From Bacteroidales bacterium (GTDB lineage: Bacteria; Bacteroidota; Bacteroidia; Bacteroidales; Muribaculaceae): DNA of 28,963 nucleotides. The notes beneath the pieces were generated by a model. The model was not told the origin of the DNA. It searched no databases and saw only the letters and a program-made list of their open reading frames with translations. Shown here piece after piece: positions 1 to 8,308 of the stretch. The stretch covers positions 1 through 28,963 of the forward strand of contig DXXM01000039.1 in assembly GCA_019416285.1 (NCBI GenBank). The letters are read 5' to 3'. The translations under genes were made by a program, and so were the position numbers. Positions within the stretch are counted from its first letter, which is position 1; every line of letters starts with the position of its first letter.

Positions 1-276
1 TTCGACTTAAAAGCATTTTATCTAAAAAATTCGCTGCCCCTCATTTCACTTTTGTGTTTAAACAGCCTCTTAAAACGGGGGTAAGTGCTCACGGGCAAAT
101 TTACAAATAATCCATATAAATCAACGCAAAATGATGGCAAAATGTCAAAAATTTTTCTTTTTATGAGGTTTTTTCAAAAAAAATCCTGTTTTGTGATATA
201 CTTTTCCATACCCTTTGCGAATAAAGGTCAAAAAGTATTTATAAACGCTTTTTAACCAAATTATAGTAAAAAACAG
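1..276. other. AT-rich upstream region of the FecR-SusCD locus
   Basis: AT-rich non-coding DNA before the anti-sigma gene. I see no reading frame that looks like a gene. A TAAATTTG box on the minus strand (96-103), with a TTTG 23 nt further upstream, could be a promoter for a gene leaving the window to the left, but that spacing is longer than usual. On the plus strand TTTTG at 189-193 and an imperfect CCTTTGC at 212-218 are too poorly matched to call. No ECF sigma gene, the usual partner of a FecR protein, is present, so it may lie just off the left edge. Confidence 0.5.
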
Positions 277-1437
277 ATGCAACGAATAAGCGAGCTACTT
301 ATAAAAAGACTTTCGGCACGGCTTTCTTCCGAGGAGGAGGCCGAGCTTCAGGCCTGGCGCGATGAAAGTGAGGAAAACCGCCGGCTCTACGAGCAGCTGA
401 CCAACCCGATGTCGCTGAAAGCCTCGCTCGATCTATGGCGCATGGTCGACACGAGTCGCCCGTGTCGAGACATGCAGAACCACATCAACCGTATTATGTG
501 GCGCCAGCGCATCCGCACATATATCTCGCTGGCGGCACTCTTTGCGGCGGTCGTATTCGGGTTGGTGCTGTTCTTGCGTCCGGGCTTCGACCTGAGCGGC
601 GGAGGCGAAAAAGCTGTGGCCGAAGCGCAAGGCCGGATTGCGGCCATGGAGGAAATCAAGCCGGGCGTCACCTACGCCACCCTCTCCGATGCCGCCGGCA
701 ACAATGTGGTGCTCAACGCCGCCGACACCTCCATAGTTGCCGCCGAAATCCGGCTCGACCAAGCCACTACCGACACACTCTCGCAGGATTTATGTCTCGA
801 CGTCCCCCGCGGCGGCGAATTCAAAGTGCAGCTTGAGGACGGCTCGGAAGTGTGGCTCAACTCCGAATCGCGTCTTTACTATCCCAAATCATTCGGCGAC
901 GACTCCCGCAAGGTGCGCATCGAGGGCGAGGCCTATCTCTCCGTGGCCGCCGACAGCATACGTCCCTTCTACGTCGAGACCGCCAACCAGCTCATCCGCG
1001 TCTACGGCACCGCCTTCAACATCCGCAACTATCCCGAGGAGCAGGGTGTCTACACCACACTGGAGCGCGGAAAGGTGTCGCTCCGCCGCGCCGACGAGGT
1101 GGGCGGAGAGCTTTTCCTGACCCCGGGCCATCAGGCCGTGTTCAACACATCGGATTTCAAGGTCAACGTGCGCCCGGTCAACACCGAAGTGGTCACTTCC
1201 TGGCGCAAGGGCCGCTTCGTGTTCGAGCATCAGACACTGCTGCGCATCATGCAGGACCTCAGCCGCTGGTATGACTTCGACTACGAGTTTGCCGACGAGT
1301 CGCTCAAAAAGGAGGAATTCATGGGGAGCATCCCGCGCTATTCCGACTTCACCACCGCCATCTCCATTCTCGAGAAATGTGGCGGCATACGCTTCGCTGT
1401 CAGCGACGGCAAGGTCCTGGTCAGCCGCCACGAATAG
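277..1437 (+). CDS. FecR-family anti-sigma factor
   Basis: A 386-residue inner-membrane anti-sigma regulator. In the FecI/FecR scheme such a protein holds an ECF sigma factor until a signal arrives from the cognate TonB-dependent transporter. The N-terminal cytoplasmic segment (about 1-80) is charged and helical, with the EEEAELQAW stretch typical of the family. One transmembrane helix spans about 83-101. The periplasmic FecR domain (about 170-270) includes VPRGGEFKVQLEDGSEVWLN and a GTAFNIRNY motif, and a DUF4974-type domain ends the protein (about 310-380). The susC gene follows after 70 bp, so the pair is probably co-regulated. No sigma factor gene is visible. Family assignment is firm; the partner sigma and the signal are unknown. 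Confidence 0.93.
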   Translation: MQRISELLIKRLSARLSSEEEAELQAWRDESEENRRLYEQLTNPMSLKASLDLWRMVDTSRPCRDMQNHINRIMWRQRIRTYISLAALFAAVVFGLVLFLRPGFDLSGGGEKAVAEAQGRIAAMEEIKPGVTYATLSDAAGNNVVLNAADTSIVAAEIRLDQATTDTLSQDLCLDVPRGGEFKVQLEDGSEVWLNSESRLYYPKSFGDDSRKVRIEGEAYLSVAADSIRPFYVETANQLIRVYGTAFNIRNYPEEQGVYTTLERGKVSLRRADEVGGELFLTPGHQAVFNTSDFKVNVRPVNTEVVTSWRKGRFVFEHQTLLRIMQDLSRWYDFDYEFADESLKKEEFMGSIPRYSDFTTAISILEKCGGIRFAVSDGKVLVSRHE

Positions 1438-1507
1438 CCGCTCCTACCTCCCTCTCCACACACATTTTAGCGTAACGAAAACTTAACCAATCAATACATT
1501 TTATTAG

Positions 1508-4500
1508 ATGAAACGCAGATTAGTAACACTGTTGGTTGCATGGCTCTTTGTCCCGGTGGCGATGATGGCCGTCAACTACACTCTGTCTTTCAACGGCGAG
1601 ACGCCCGAGGAGGCGTTCCAGTCGATTAAGAAAGTCACCGGCTATGAGTTTGTCTATAACAAAAACATTCTCAGCGGGATTTCCGGCCGCTCAGTCACAG
1701 GCTCCTTCCACGACCGGGAGCTCGGACAGATTCTCGACAATGTGGTCAGCGAGCAGTTAGGCCTCAGTTATGAGATTGTCGACAAGTCCATCATCCTCTC
1801 CCGTCCGGCGACAACCCGCAAGAGTGCAGGCTCAGGCATAACCGGCCATGTAGTCGACCAGAACGGCGATGCCCTCCCCGGCGCATCCGTGTGGCTGAAA
1901 AACTCACCCAAGACAGCCACCGCCACCGATGCCGACGGCCACTTCCGTCTCCCCGGCGGCCAGACCAACACCGCTGTCGTAATCTCCTATATAGGCATGA
2001 AGCGCAAGGAAGTCAACTGGAAAGGGCGTCCCCTCAACATTGTGATGGAGGACGACGAAAACCAGCTCGACGACGTGGTGGTGACCGGCTATCAGGTCAT
2101 CGACAAGCGCGCCTCCACCTCGGCCATCACCTCAATCAAGGCTGAGGACATCCTGCGCCCCGACGCCCTCTCCATCGACCAGATGCTCGAAGGCCAGGTG
2201 CCCGACCTTATGTATATGTCCAATTCCGGCGAGGCAGGTGTCGCCCCCAAAATCCGTATCCGCGGCACCTCGTCAATCATCGGTAACCGCGAGCCTCTTT
2301 GGGTAGTGGACGGTATCGTGGTCAAAGACCCTGTGCCCATCTCGCCCGACGAACTCAACGACCCTGACTATGTTAACCGCATAGGCAACGCCATCGCAGG
2401 CCTCAACCCGCAGGACATCGAGCGCCTCGACGTGCTCAAGGATGCCTCCGCCACAGCTCTCTACGGCACCAAGGCCGCCAACGGTGTGATTGTCATCACC
2501 ACCAAGCGCGGTAAGGAAGGCGCTCCCCAGATCCGCTACACCAACAACTTCACCTGGAAGCGCCGCCCCCGCTACACCGACAAGTCGGTGGATGTTATGA
2601 ACTCAAAAGAACGCATCGGTATCTCAAAGGAGCTTTACAGACAACATTATGTATATAATAATAGTGATGCGCTTGTGGGCTACGAACTTCTTATGTCGCA
2701 GCTTATGAGCGGTCGAATTTCTCAGGAGGAATTTGACAGGCAGCTCGCTTATTTTGAGACAGGCAATACAGACTGGTTTAACCTTCTCTCTCACGATAGT
2801 TTTTCTCAGGCTCACACTCTCAATGTCAGCGGTGGCGGCTCCCGTTCATCATATTACGCATCTATCGGATATACTGACAATGATGACATCGTAAAGGGAA
2901 CCAAAAACAAGCGATATAACGCAATGGTCAACCTTGACGTTAATTTCTCCGACTGGCTGACAGCAGCATTCTCTCTTAAGGGAAATGTAAGCGACCGTGA
3001 CTACTATCAGGCATCGTTGGCCCCCGTCAACTATGCGTATCGTGCAAGCCGCGCAATCCCGGCTTATGACAATGACGGGCAACTCTATTATTATGAGAAG
3101 CGCAACGGCACTATGTTCGGCTATAACTATAATATTATTAATGAGCTTAAAAACAGTGGTGTGGAGCAGGACGGTACCGGCATCACTTTCGATGCCAATT
3201 TCCGCTTCCGGTTCACCGACTGGCTGACAGCCAACGCTATCTTTTCATACACAGCTTCCAACACTGTCATTGACGGATACTGGGGCGCACAGACCTGGTA
3301 TGCTTCCTGCCTCCGGGGATGTGAGTATGGCGACATCCCTTCTGACAGCAGCGCACTTCCGCAAGGCGGCGAACTCCAGCATTCTTCAACAGATCAGCGA
3401 AACTGGACCGCACGTCTCCAGCTCGACTGGAACAAATATTTCAGTGATGATGAACACAACTTCAGCGGAGGTATAGGAGTCGAGGCCTCATCAAACACCT
3501 ATAAAGGATACGCGAGCACAACACGAGGTTATTTCCCTGAGCGAGGCATGAGTTTTGCTTCGGGTATCGACCTGGAGAAATACACTAACTATGCCACCTG
3601 GCTATCCGGAAATGTGCCGACATTAACCAATTCCAAACAGAATGTCCTTTCGGCCTATATAACCGCAAGCTATAACTGGCGTCGTCTGATATTCGTAAAT
3701 GCCAATGCACGAGTCGATGGCTCCAACAGCTTCGGCGACCGCTCCAACGATAAGCTTCTCCCTATCTGGTCTGTCTCCGGTTCATTCGACGCCGCTCAGC
3801 TCGACTTCTTCAAGCAGCTCACATGGCTCGACTACTTCTCAATCAAGGGAAGCTACGGCTATCAGGGAAACATGCTTTCCAGCCAGTCGCCTGTCATGAT
3901 TATCCGTAAGGGGTCATTTAATACGATATTCAATGAATTTACCTCGTCTGTTGAACGCAATCCGAATCCGAATCTCCGCTGGGAAAAGACTTCAAGTTAC
4001 AACCTTGGTTTCGAATGGGGTTTCTTCAACCGTAAACTTCAGGTCGATGCCTCCGTCTACTGGAAACGCACCAAAGACGCCTTCATGGACAAAACCATCT
4101 CTACCGTCAACGGCTACAAGACCTATGTAATCAACGGTGGCGACATCGATAACGACGGCTATTCTGTCGGTGTGACCGTCCGTCCCATCGACAGCCGCGA
4201 CTGGCAGTGGAGTATCTCAACCAATTTCTCCCGGGCCATCAACCGCATCAAGTCGCTTCCCGGCGGTGAGTCATACGAGCTTGACGATTTCCTCACAGGC
4301 TCAGCTATTGTGAAGGGTCAGCCAATCGGTACATTCTATTCATACAGATATATCGGACTCAGTCCCGTCGATGGCGGCCCCATGATCGATGATTGGTTTG
4401 ATCATAGTGAGGATCTCAAGGGACTCAGCAAATATGACACCTATACCCGGGTACTCACAGCCACGGGCTCCCGTGAACCGACCATGTCAGGCAACCTATC

Positions 4501-5068
4501 AACAATGCTTCGCTGGAAAAACCTCCGACTCTCGGCTAATTTCACGTATAGTCTCGGCGCTAAGACCCGTCTTTTCGGCATGTATGGTTCTGGTGTTGAT
4601 GACGGTGGAGTCTATGCTGAGAAAGGTGAAATTAAACCCGAAAACAACCTTAGCCGTGATTATCTGGATTGCTGGAAAAATCCTGGTGACGAAAAATATA
4701 CAGATACTCCCGCTATCATCGGGCAGGGCCATCCGAGTTACTTCAAATATATTAATCACTGGTCTGCCAACACAGACGGAATTCAGACAATCGCCAACGA
4801 CTATTGGGATATGTATGACTACTCTGATCTACGCGTTGTCAGCTCTGACTATCTCAAGCTGTCAAGCCTCAATCTTTCCTATGATTTCCCGAAAGAATGG
4901 CTCCGTCCATGGGGATGCAAACGTCTTGAACTGACTGTCACAGGAACCAACCTGTTCACCATCTGCGACTCCAAACTAAAAGGCCAGACTCCTACGCAGG
5001 GCGGTTTCACTACAATTCAGCTTTCAGACCGACCCGGTTTTTCCTTCGGCCTAAATGTAACCTTCTAA
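1508..5068 (+). CDS. SusC/RagA-family TonB-dependent outer membrane transporter
   Basis: An outer-membrane TonB-dependent transporter of 1186 residues that imports a ligand captured by the SusD lipoprotein encoded next. A signal peptide (about 1-22) is followed by an STN/secretin domain (about 24-98), which in this class contacts the FecR anti-sigma, then a CarboxypepD_reg-like beta domain (about 110-190) and the plug (about 195-335) with the SusC signature ALYGTKAANGVIVITTKRG. The rest is beta-barrel, ending in an aromatic residue (NVTF). The STN domain plus the FecR gene upstream indicates a transducer-type SusC. Base composition changes from GC-rich to clearly more AT-rich near position 2610 (residue about 368), just after the plug, and partly recovers around 3700-4300. 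No substrate can be read from the sequence. Confidence 0.96.
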   Translation: MKRRLVTLLVAWLFVPVAMMAVNYTLSFNGETPEEAFQSIKKVTGYEFVYNKNILSGISGRSVTGSFHDRELGQILDNVVSEQLGLSYEIVDKSIILSRPATTRKSAGSGITGHVVDQNGDALPGASVWLKNSPKTATATDADGHFRLPGGQTNTAVVISYIGMKRKEVNWKGRPLNIVMEDDENQLDDVVVTGYQVIDKRASTSAITSIKAEDILRPDALSIDQMLEGQVPDLMYMSNSGEAGVAPKIRIRGTSSIIGNREPLWVVDGIVVKDPVPISPDELNDPDYVNRIGNAIAGLNPQDIERLDVLKDASATALYGTKAANGVIVITTKRGKEGAPQIRYTNNFTWKRRPRYTDKSVDVMNSKERIGISKELYRQHYVYNNSDALVGYELLMSQLMSGRISQEEFDRQLAYFETGNTDWFNLLSHDSFSQAHTLNVSGGGSRSSYYASIGYTDNDDIVKGTKNKRYNAMVNLDVNFSDWLTAAFSLKGNVSDRDYYQASLAPVNYAYRASRAIPAYDNDGQLYYYEKRNGTMFGYNYNIINELKNSGVEQDGTGITFDANFRFRFTDWLTANAIFSYTASNTVIDGYWGAQTWYASCLRGCEYGDIPSDSSALPQGGELQHSSTDQRNWTARLQLDWNKYFSDDEHNFSGGIGVEASSNTYKGYASTTRGYFPERGMSFASGIDLEKYTNYATWLSGNVPTLTNSKQNVLSAYITASYNWRRLIFVNANARVDGSNSFGDRSNDKLLPIWSVSGSFDAAQLDFFKQLTWLDYFSIKGSYGYQGNMLSSQSPVMIIRKGSFNTIFNEFTSSVERNPNPNLRWEKTSSYNLGFEWGFFNRKLQVDASVYWKRTKDAFMDKTISTVNGYKTYVINGGDIDNDGYSVGVTVRPIDSRDWQWSISTNFSRAINRIKSLPGGESYELDDFLTGSAIVKGQPIGTFYSYRYIGLSPVDGGPMIDDWFDHSEDLKGLSKYDTYTRVLTATGSREPTMSGNLSTMLRWKNLRLSANFTYSLGAKTRLFGMYGSGVDDGGVYAEKGEIKPENNLSRDYLDCWKNPGDEKYTDTPAIIGQGHPSYFKYINHWSANTDGIQTIANDYWDMYDYSDLRVVSSDYLKLSSLNLSYDFPKEWLRPWGCKRLELTVTGTNLFTICDSKLKGQTPTQGGFTTIQLSDRPGFSFGLNVTF

Positions 5069-5081
5069 TTTGATTACACAG

Positions 5082-6632
5082 ATGAAAACTATAAATAAAT
5101 TTGCGATTTCGCTTCTTCTCCTTTCTGCCAGTCTCGGATTAACCGGCTGCGATTCTTTCCTTAAGGAATATTCGCAGGATCTCGCCAAGGTTGAATCATG
5201 GGAAGATCTTGATGAAGTGCTCCTCGGAAACGTATATGCCAGCCCGAGCAGAATCTATGTGGAAAATTATACCCTTTATATGGATGGAGGAGGTCTTAAC
5301 CTTGACATCCTTCATTTCATGTCCGACGAAATACAGATGGCCAATGAATATGGCAGGGATTTAGGCTGGTACGATGATCTGTTCGCGTTCTATACGTGGC
5401 AGATGGATACCGGCGTTGACAACAAGATGCGTTATGTCGGAGGCGATGACAAATATTGGAATCAGTTTTATGAACGCATCAATGTCTGCAATATGATTCT
5501 CGCTCTGATTGATGAGCAGCCTGAGAACTTCCCCACTGATGCGGTAGAAAAAGAACGCGTAAAGGGTGAAACATCCTTGCTCCGCGGGCTCTTCTACTTC
5601 ATGCTGACCAATCTCTATGCGAAACCGTATGACCCGGCCACCGCAGCCTCCACTCCCGGTATGCCGATCAAATTTACTGAGTTTGTTGAAGATCGGGAAT
5701 TTGAACGCGAGACACTCGCCGAGACCTACGGGAAAATACTTGAAGATCTGAATCAGGCAGAAAAATGCCTTGAAAACAAGACCCGTAAATCCCGATACCG
5801 TGTTGACGTCTCAACATGCCGCCTGCTGTTAAGTCGTGTCTATCTTTACATGCAGAATTGGGAAAAGGCTGCTGAATACGCTGAAAAAGTGCTTACGACA
5901 AATAATACGCTCATGACACTCGCCGGAAAGACTCCCGGACAGACATGTCTTGATGCGTCGTGTCCTGAAATTCTTTTCTTCATGGGTGACTATAATGTAT
6001 CTGCTGCTTTTTCCGATGATAACTGGGATTACTCCACTTGGAAAATTTCAGATGATATATACGGACTGTATGCTGACGATGATTACAGAAAGGATCGTTA
6101 TGTAGGAGAGAGTCAGTATCAGGGGCAGAGCCAGATGTTCCGTAAGGTCAATGGTCAGAGAGAGGCATGGGGCTCTTACTTCGGAGCTTCAAGTGTATTC
6201 ACATTCCGTACCTCGGAAGCCTACCTTAATCTTGCCGAAGCCTCGGCTTACGCAGGGAACGAGGCTAAGGCTAAATCTACCCTTGAGCGTTTCCTCAGGA
6301 CACGCATGTCATCCGAGACAGTCATCCCGGAATCAGGTAATGCGCTGATTGACTTTATCAGAGAGGAACGCGCGCGCGAACTGCTTCTTGAAGGGCACCG
6401 GTGGTTTGACCTGCGCCGTTATACAGTCTGTCAGCCTTATCCGTGGTCAAAGGAAATCAATCACAACTATTGCTACTTTGACAACTATTCGGTAGATTAC
6501 GCGGACTGGTATCGACTTGAAAAGAACGACGAGGCTTACACTCTTCCGGTTCCACGTGAGATAAGGAGTTTCCAGAACTCGCTTGAGGTTATTTCCCGAC
6601 CGGCACGTGTTCCTTACGCTACCACGCGTTAA
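5082..6632 (+). CDS. SusD/RagB-family outer membrane lipoprotein
   Basis: A surface substrate-binding lipoprotein that acts as a lid on the SusC barrel. I start it at the ATG at 5082 rather than the TTG at 5070, because the protein then opens directly with a lipoprotein signal peptide (MKTINKF... ending in the lipobox LTGC), giving 516 residues. SusD features include the GETSLLRGLFYFMLTNLYAKP helix region, a TPR-like middle, the EAYLNLAEASAYAGN segment, and the C-terminal REERARELLLEGHRWFDLRR motif common to the family. It lies 13 bp after susC and is surely co-transcribed. Base composition is lower in GC than the flanking tlpA genes, matching the barrel part of susC. The ligand is unknown. 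Confidence 0.96.
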   Translation: MKTINKFAISLLLLSASLGLTGCDSFLKEYSQDLAKVESWEDLDEVLLGNVYASPSRIYVENYTLYMDGGGLNLDILHFMSDEIQMANEYGRDLGWYDDLFAFYTWQMDTGVDNKMRYVGGDDKYWNQFYERINVCNMILALIDEQPENFPTDAVEKERVKGETSLLRGLFYFMLTNLYAKPYDPATAASTPGMPIKFTEFVEDREFERETLAETYGKILEDLNQAEKCLENKTRKSRYRVDVSTCRLLLSRVYLYMQNWEKAAEYAEKVLTTNNTLMTLAGKTPGQTCLDASCPEILFFMGDYNVSAAFSDDNWDYSTWKISDDIYGLYADDDYRKDRYVGESQYQGQSQMFRKVNGQREAWGSYFGASSVFTFRTSEAYLNLAEASAYAGNEAKAKSTLERFLRTRMSSETVIPESGNALIDFIREERARELLLEGHRWFDLRRYTVCQPYPWSKEINHNYCYFDNYSVDYADWYRLEKNDEAYTLPVPREIRSFQNSLEVISRPARVPYATTR

Positions 6633-6671
6633 TTAACATGAATATCAGCCTTTTTAAATCAAAAAATAGAT

Positions 6672-7568
6672 ATGAACATTCTAAATAAATTATTTCTGGC
6701 GACAACGGTCATGTCGACTTTCTTCATGGTGTCATGCTCTGACAGCTCGGAGGATCTGACACCGAGTGAGCCCGAATCAAATCCATTTCAGGTAGATCCG
6801 TCACGCACTGATGAGGAAGCCCTGATTTGTCGTGATTTCTATGATAAAACCGGTATATATCTCCTTTTCACTGATACCCTTATTCATAGTGACGGAACTG
6901 TTGAGATGGTTGATTTCAACTGGAATTACAGCAGTTATTCGTCAGATGATTACAGGTTTTCCTATATTTCGGATATTCGGGAAAAGCAGATTGCCGCAGA
7001 CGTGGTACGTCACTATTTTATCCCCTACATAAAAGAAGGAAAACTTAAACCGTTTTCAGTCCTCGCTCTCAATACTGCCGAAGTCTACGACTGGAACAGA
7101 AGTGAATGGCAATATGAATGGATGGAACACAGCTATATCTCCAACTGGCGCTGTTTTGCTGTAAGCGCTAAAAATTGGTATGAAATGGATGCCGAGGGGC
7201 AGAAAGAAGCAGGCCGCGCACTTCTGAAGGATTTTATTTCTTCAAAACTGACCAAAGATTCCCCTGAAATGTCGGAATTTATGAGCATCAGTAAGGAATT
7301 CTATTATGAGGATCTTGATGAAGATTGGTTTGAAGACGAAGATATGACGGTGCTGTATGGTATGGGATTTCTTTCCTATGATGATTTTTGGGAAAGTTGT
7401 CCCGATGAGACGACTGACTTTGATGATTTCAAGAATCTAACCTTGAATTATACAGAAGATGAAGTCAATAAAATGTATGGCGATTATGCGCTGATTATGC
7501 AGAAGTATCATCTGTTCCTCAAAGCTATAGCCGACATGGGTATAAATCTTAATGCTGAAATTGAATAA
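6672..7568 (+). CDS. Lipoprotein, possible inactive relative of a zinc-metallopeptidase family
   Basis: A 298-residue lipoprotein with signal peptide and lipobox MVSC (Cys22). After a short linker, residues 51-65 (ICRDFYDKTGIYLLF) and 112-140 (RHYFIPYIKEGK...) resemble the putative zinc-binding metallopeptidase lipoproteins often encoded behind susCD pairs. Where those carry HEFAH-type zinc ligands followed by a conserved F..IS..Y segment, this protein has KDFISSKL (186-193) followed by FMSISKEFYY. Both histidines and the glutamate are therefore replaced. The end (GMGFLSYDDF..., MGINL) also fits that family. It overlaps the next start codon by one base (TAATG). The alignment was made by eye, so the family link is inference; that it is a lipoprotein of this operon is secure. 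Confidence 0.6.
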   Translation: MNILNKLFLATTVMSTFFMVSCSDSSEDLTPSEPESNPFQVDPSRTDEEALICRDFYDKTGIYLLFTDTLIHSDGTVEMVDFNWNYSSYSSDDYRFSYISDIREKQIAADVVRHYFIPYIKEGKLKPFSVLALNTAEVYDWNRSEWQYEWMEHSYISNWRCFAVSAKNWYEMDAEGQKEAGRALLKDFISSKLTKDSPEMSEFMSISKEFYYEDLDEDWFEDEDMTVLYGMGFLSYDDFWESCPDETTDFDDFKNLTLNYTEDEVNKMYGDYALIMQKYHLFLKAIADMGINLNAEIE

Positions 7569-8269
7569 TGAAAAAAATCATATATACATTCCTGACACTG
7601 GCTTCACTGGCTTTCGTGTCTTGCAGCGATGACGATTCGCTGCCTAATATTGTTCCGGCTGACCGGGGAATAGTTACCGACAATAATGGAAACGTTTATG
7701 ATTGGATCCGTATCGGCAATCAGATGTGGACTACAACCAACGCTCTGAACGGGACTGCGTTTTCCGAAAAGGAATATTTTGATAATTATGAATGGAAGCC
7801 TGTTGTCTCTGAAAGCCAGCTTGAATATGTAGAGACGGAATACATTCCTACATTCGGAAATCTCATGAGTTATGAGGATGCTGTCGCGTCTGCTCCCGAA
7901 GGATGGCGGCTGCCCTCCGATGAAGACTGGCAGAAACTTGAGCGTACGCTGGGAATGAACAACACTGACTCCAGAGGCTGGCGCGGAAACGGTGTGGCCT
8001 ATAAAATGCAAGAAAAAAATTCCGGGTGTGAGCTTGGTCTTCTGATCGGTGGTAGTTGTGCGTATCTTCAGAATTTAGGCACAGTTCAGCAGACTCTCAA
8101 GTGGGTAAATGAGTACGGATATTACTGGACATCTACCATTGAGCCTGATTATGATGATTTTACTATGGTTTATTATCGTAAGATTGCTGCCGGCGACGGT
8201 CGTGTGTCACGCGAATGCATGCGCTCAGAATGTCTCCTTAGTGTCCGTTGGGTCAGGGATGTCGAATAA
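7568..8269 (+). CDS. FISUMP-domain lipoprotein
   Basis: A 233-residue lipoprotein (lipobox FVSC, Cys19) carrying the Fibrobacter succinogenes major paralogous domain. Typical elements appear in order: GNVYDWIRIGNQMWTTTNA (41-59), APEGWRLPSDEDWQKLERTLG (109-129), the GYYWTST segment (about 184-190) and a closing SVRWVRD. This fold is common in surface and secreted proteins of Bacteroidetes and Fibrobacteres and is thought to bind ligands or mediate surface contacts; no enzymatic role is established. The start codon overlaps the stop of the preceding lipoprotein gene, so the two are probably translated together. It likely works as an accessory surface protein of the SusC/SusD complex, which is inference from position. 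It ends the AT-richer stretch of the locus. Confidence 0.85.
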   Translation: MKKIIYTFLTLASLAFVSCSDDDSLPNIVPADRGIVTDNNGNVYDWIRIGNQMWTTTNALNGTAFSEKEYFDNYEWKPVVSESQLEYVETEYIPTFGNLMSYEDAVASAPEGWRLPSDEDWQKLERTLGMNNTDSRGWRGNGVAYKMQEKNSGCELGLLIGGSCAYLQNLGTVQQTLKWVNEYGYYWTSTIEPDYDDFTMVYYRKIAAGDGRVSRECMRSECLLSVRWVRDVE

Positions 8270-8308
8270 TCTGAATCTTTAAGAGTTACTTAGCTTAAAA
8301 ACTATATC

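Noticed and set aside
1508..8269. Invertible susC shufflon like those of Bacteroides fragilis
   Set aside because: No second susC segment, inverted repeat pair or tyrosine/serine recombinase is present; only a composition break supports exchange.
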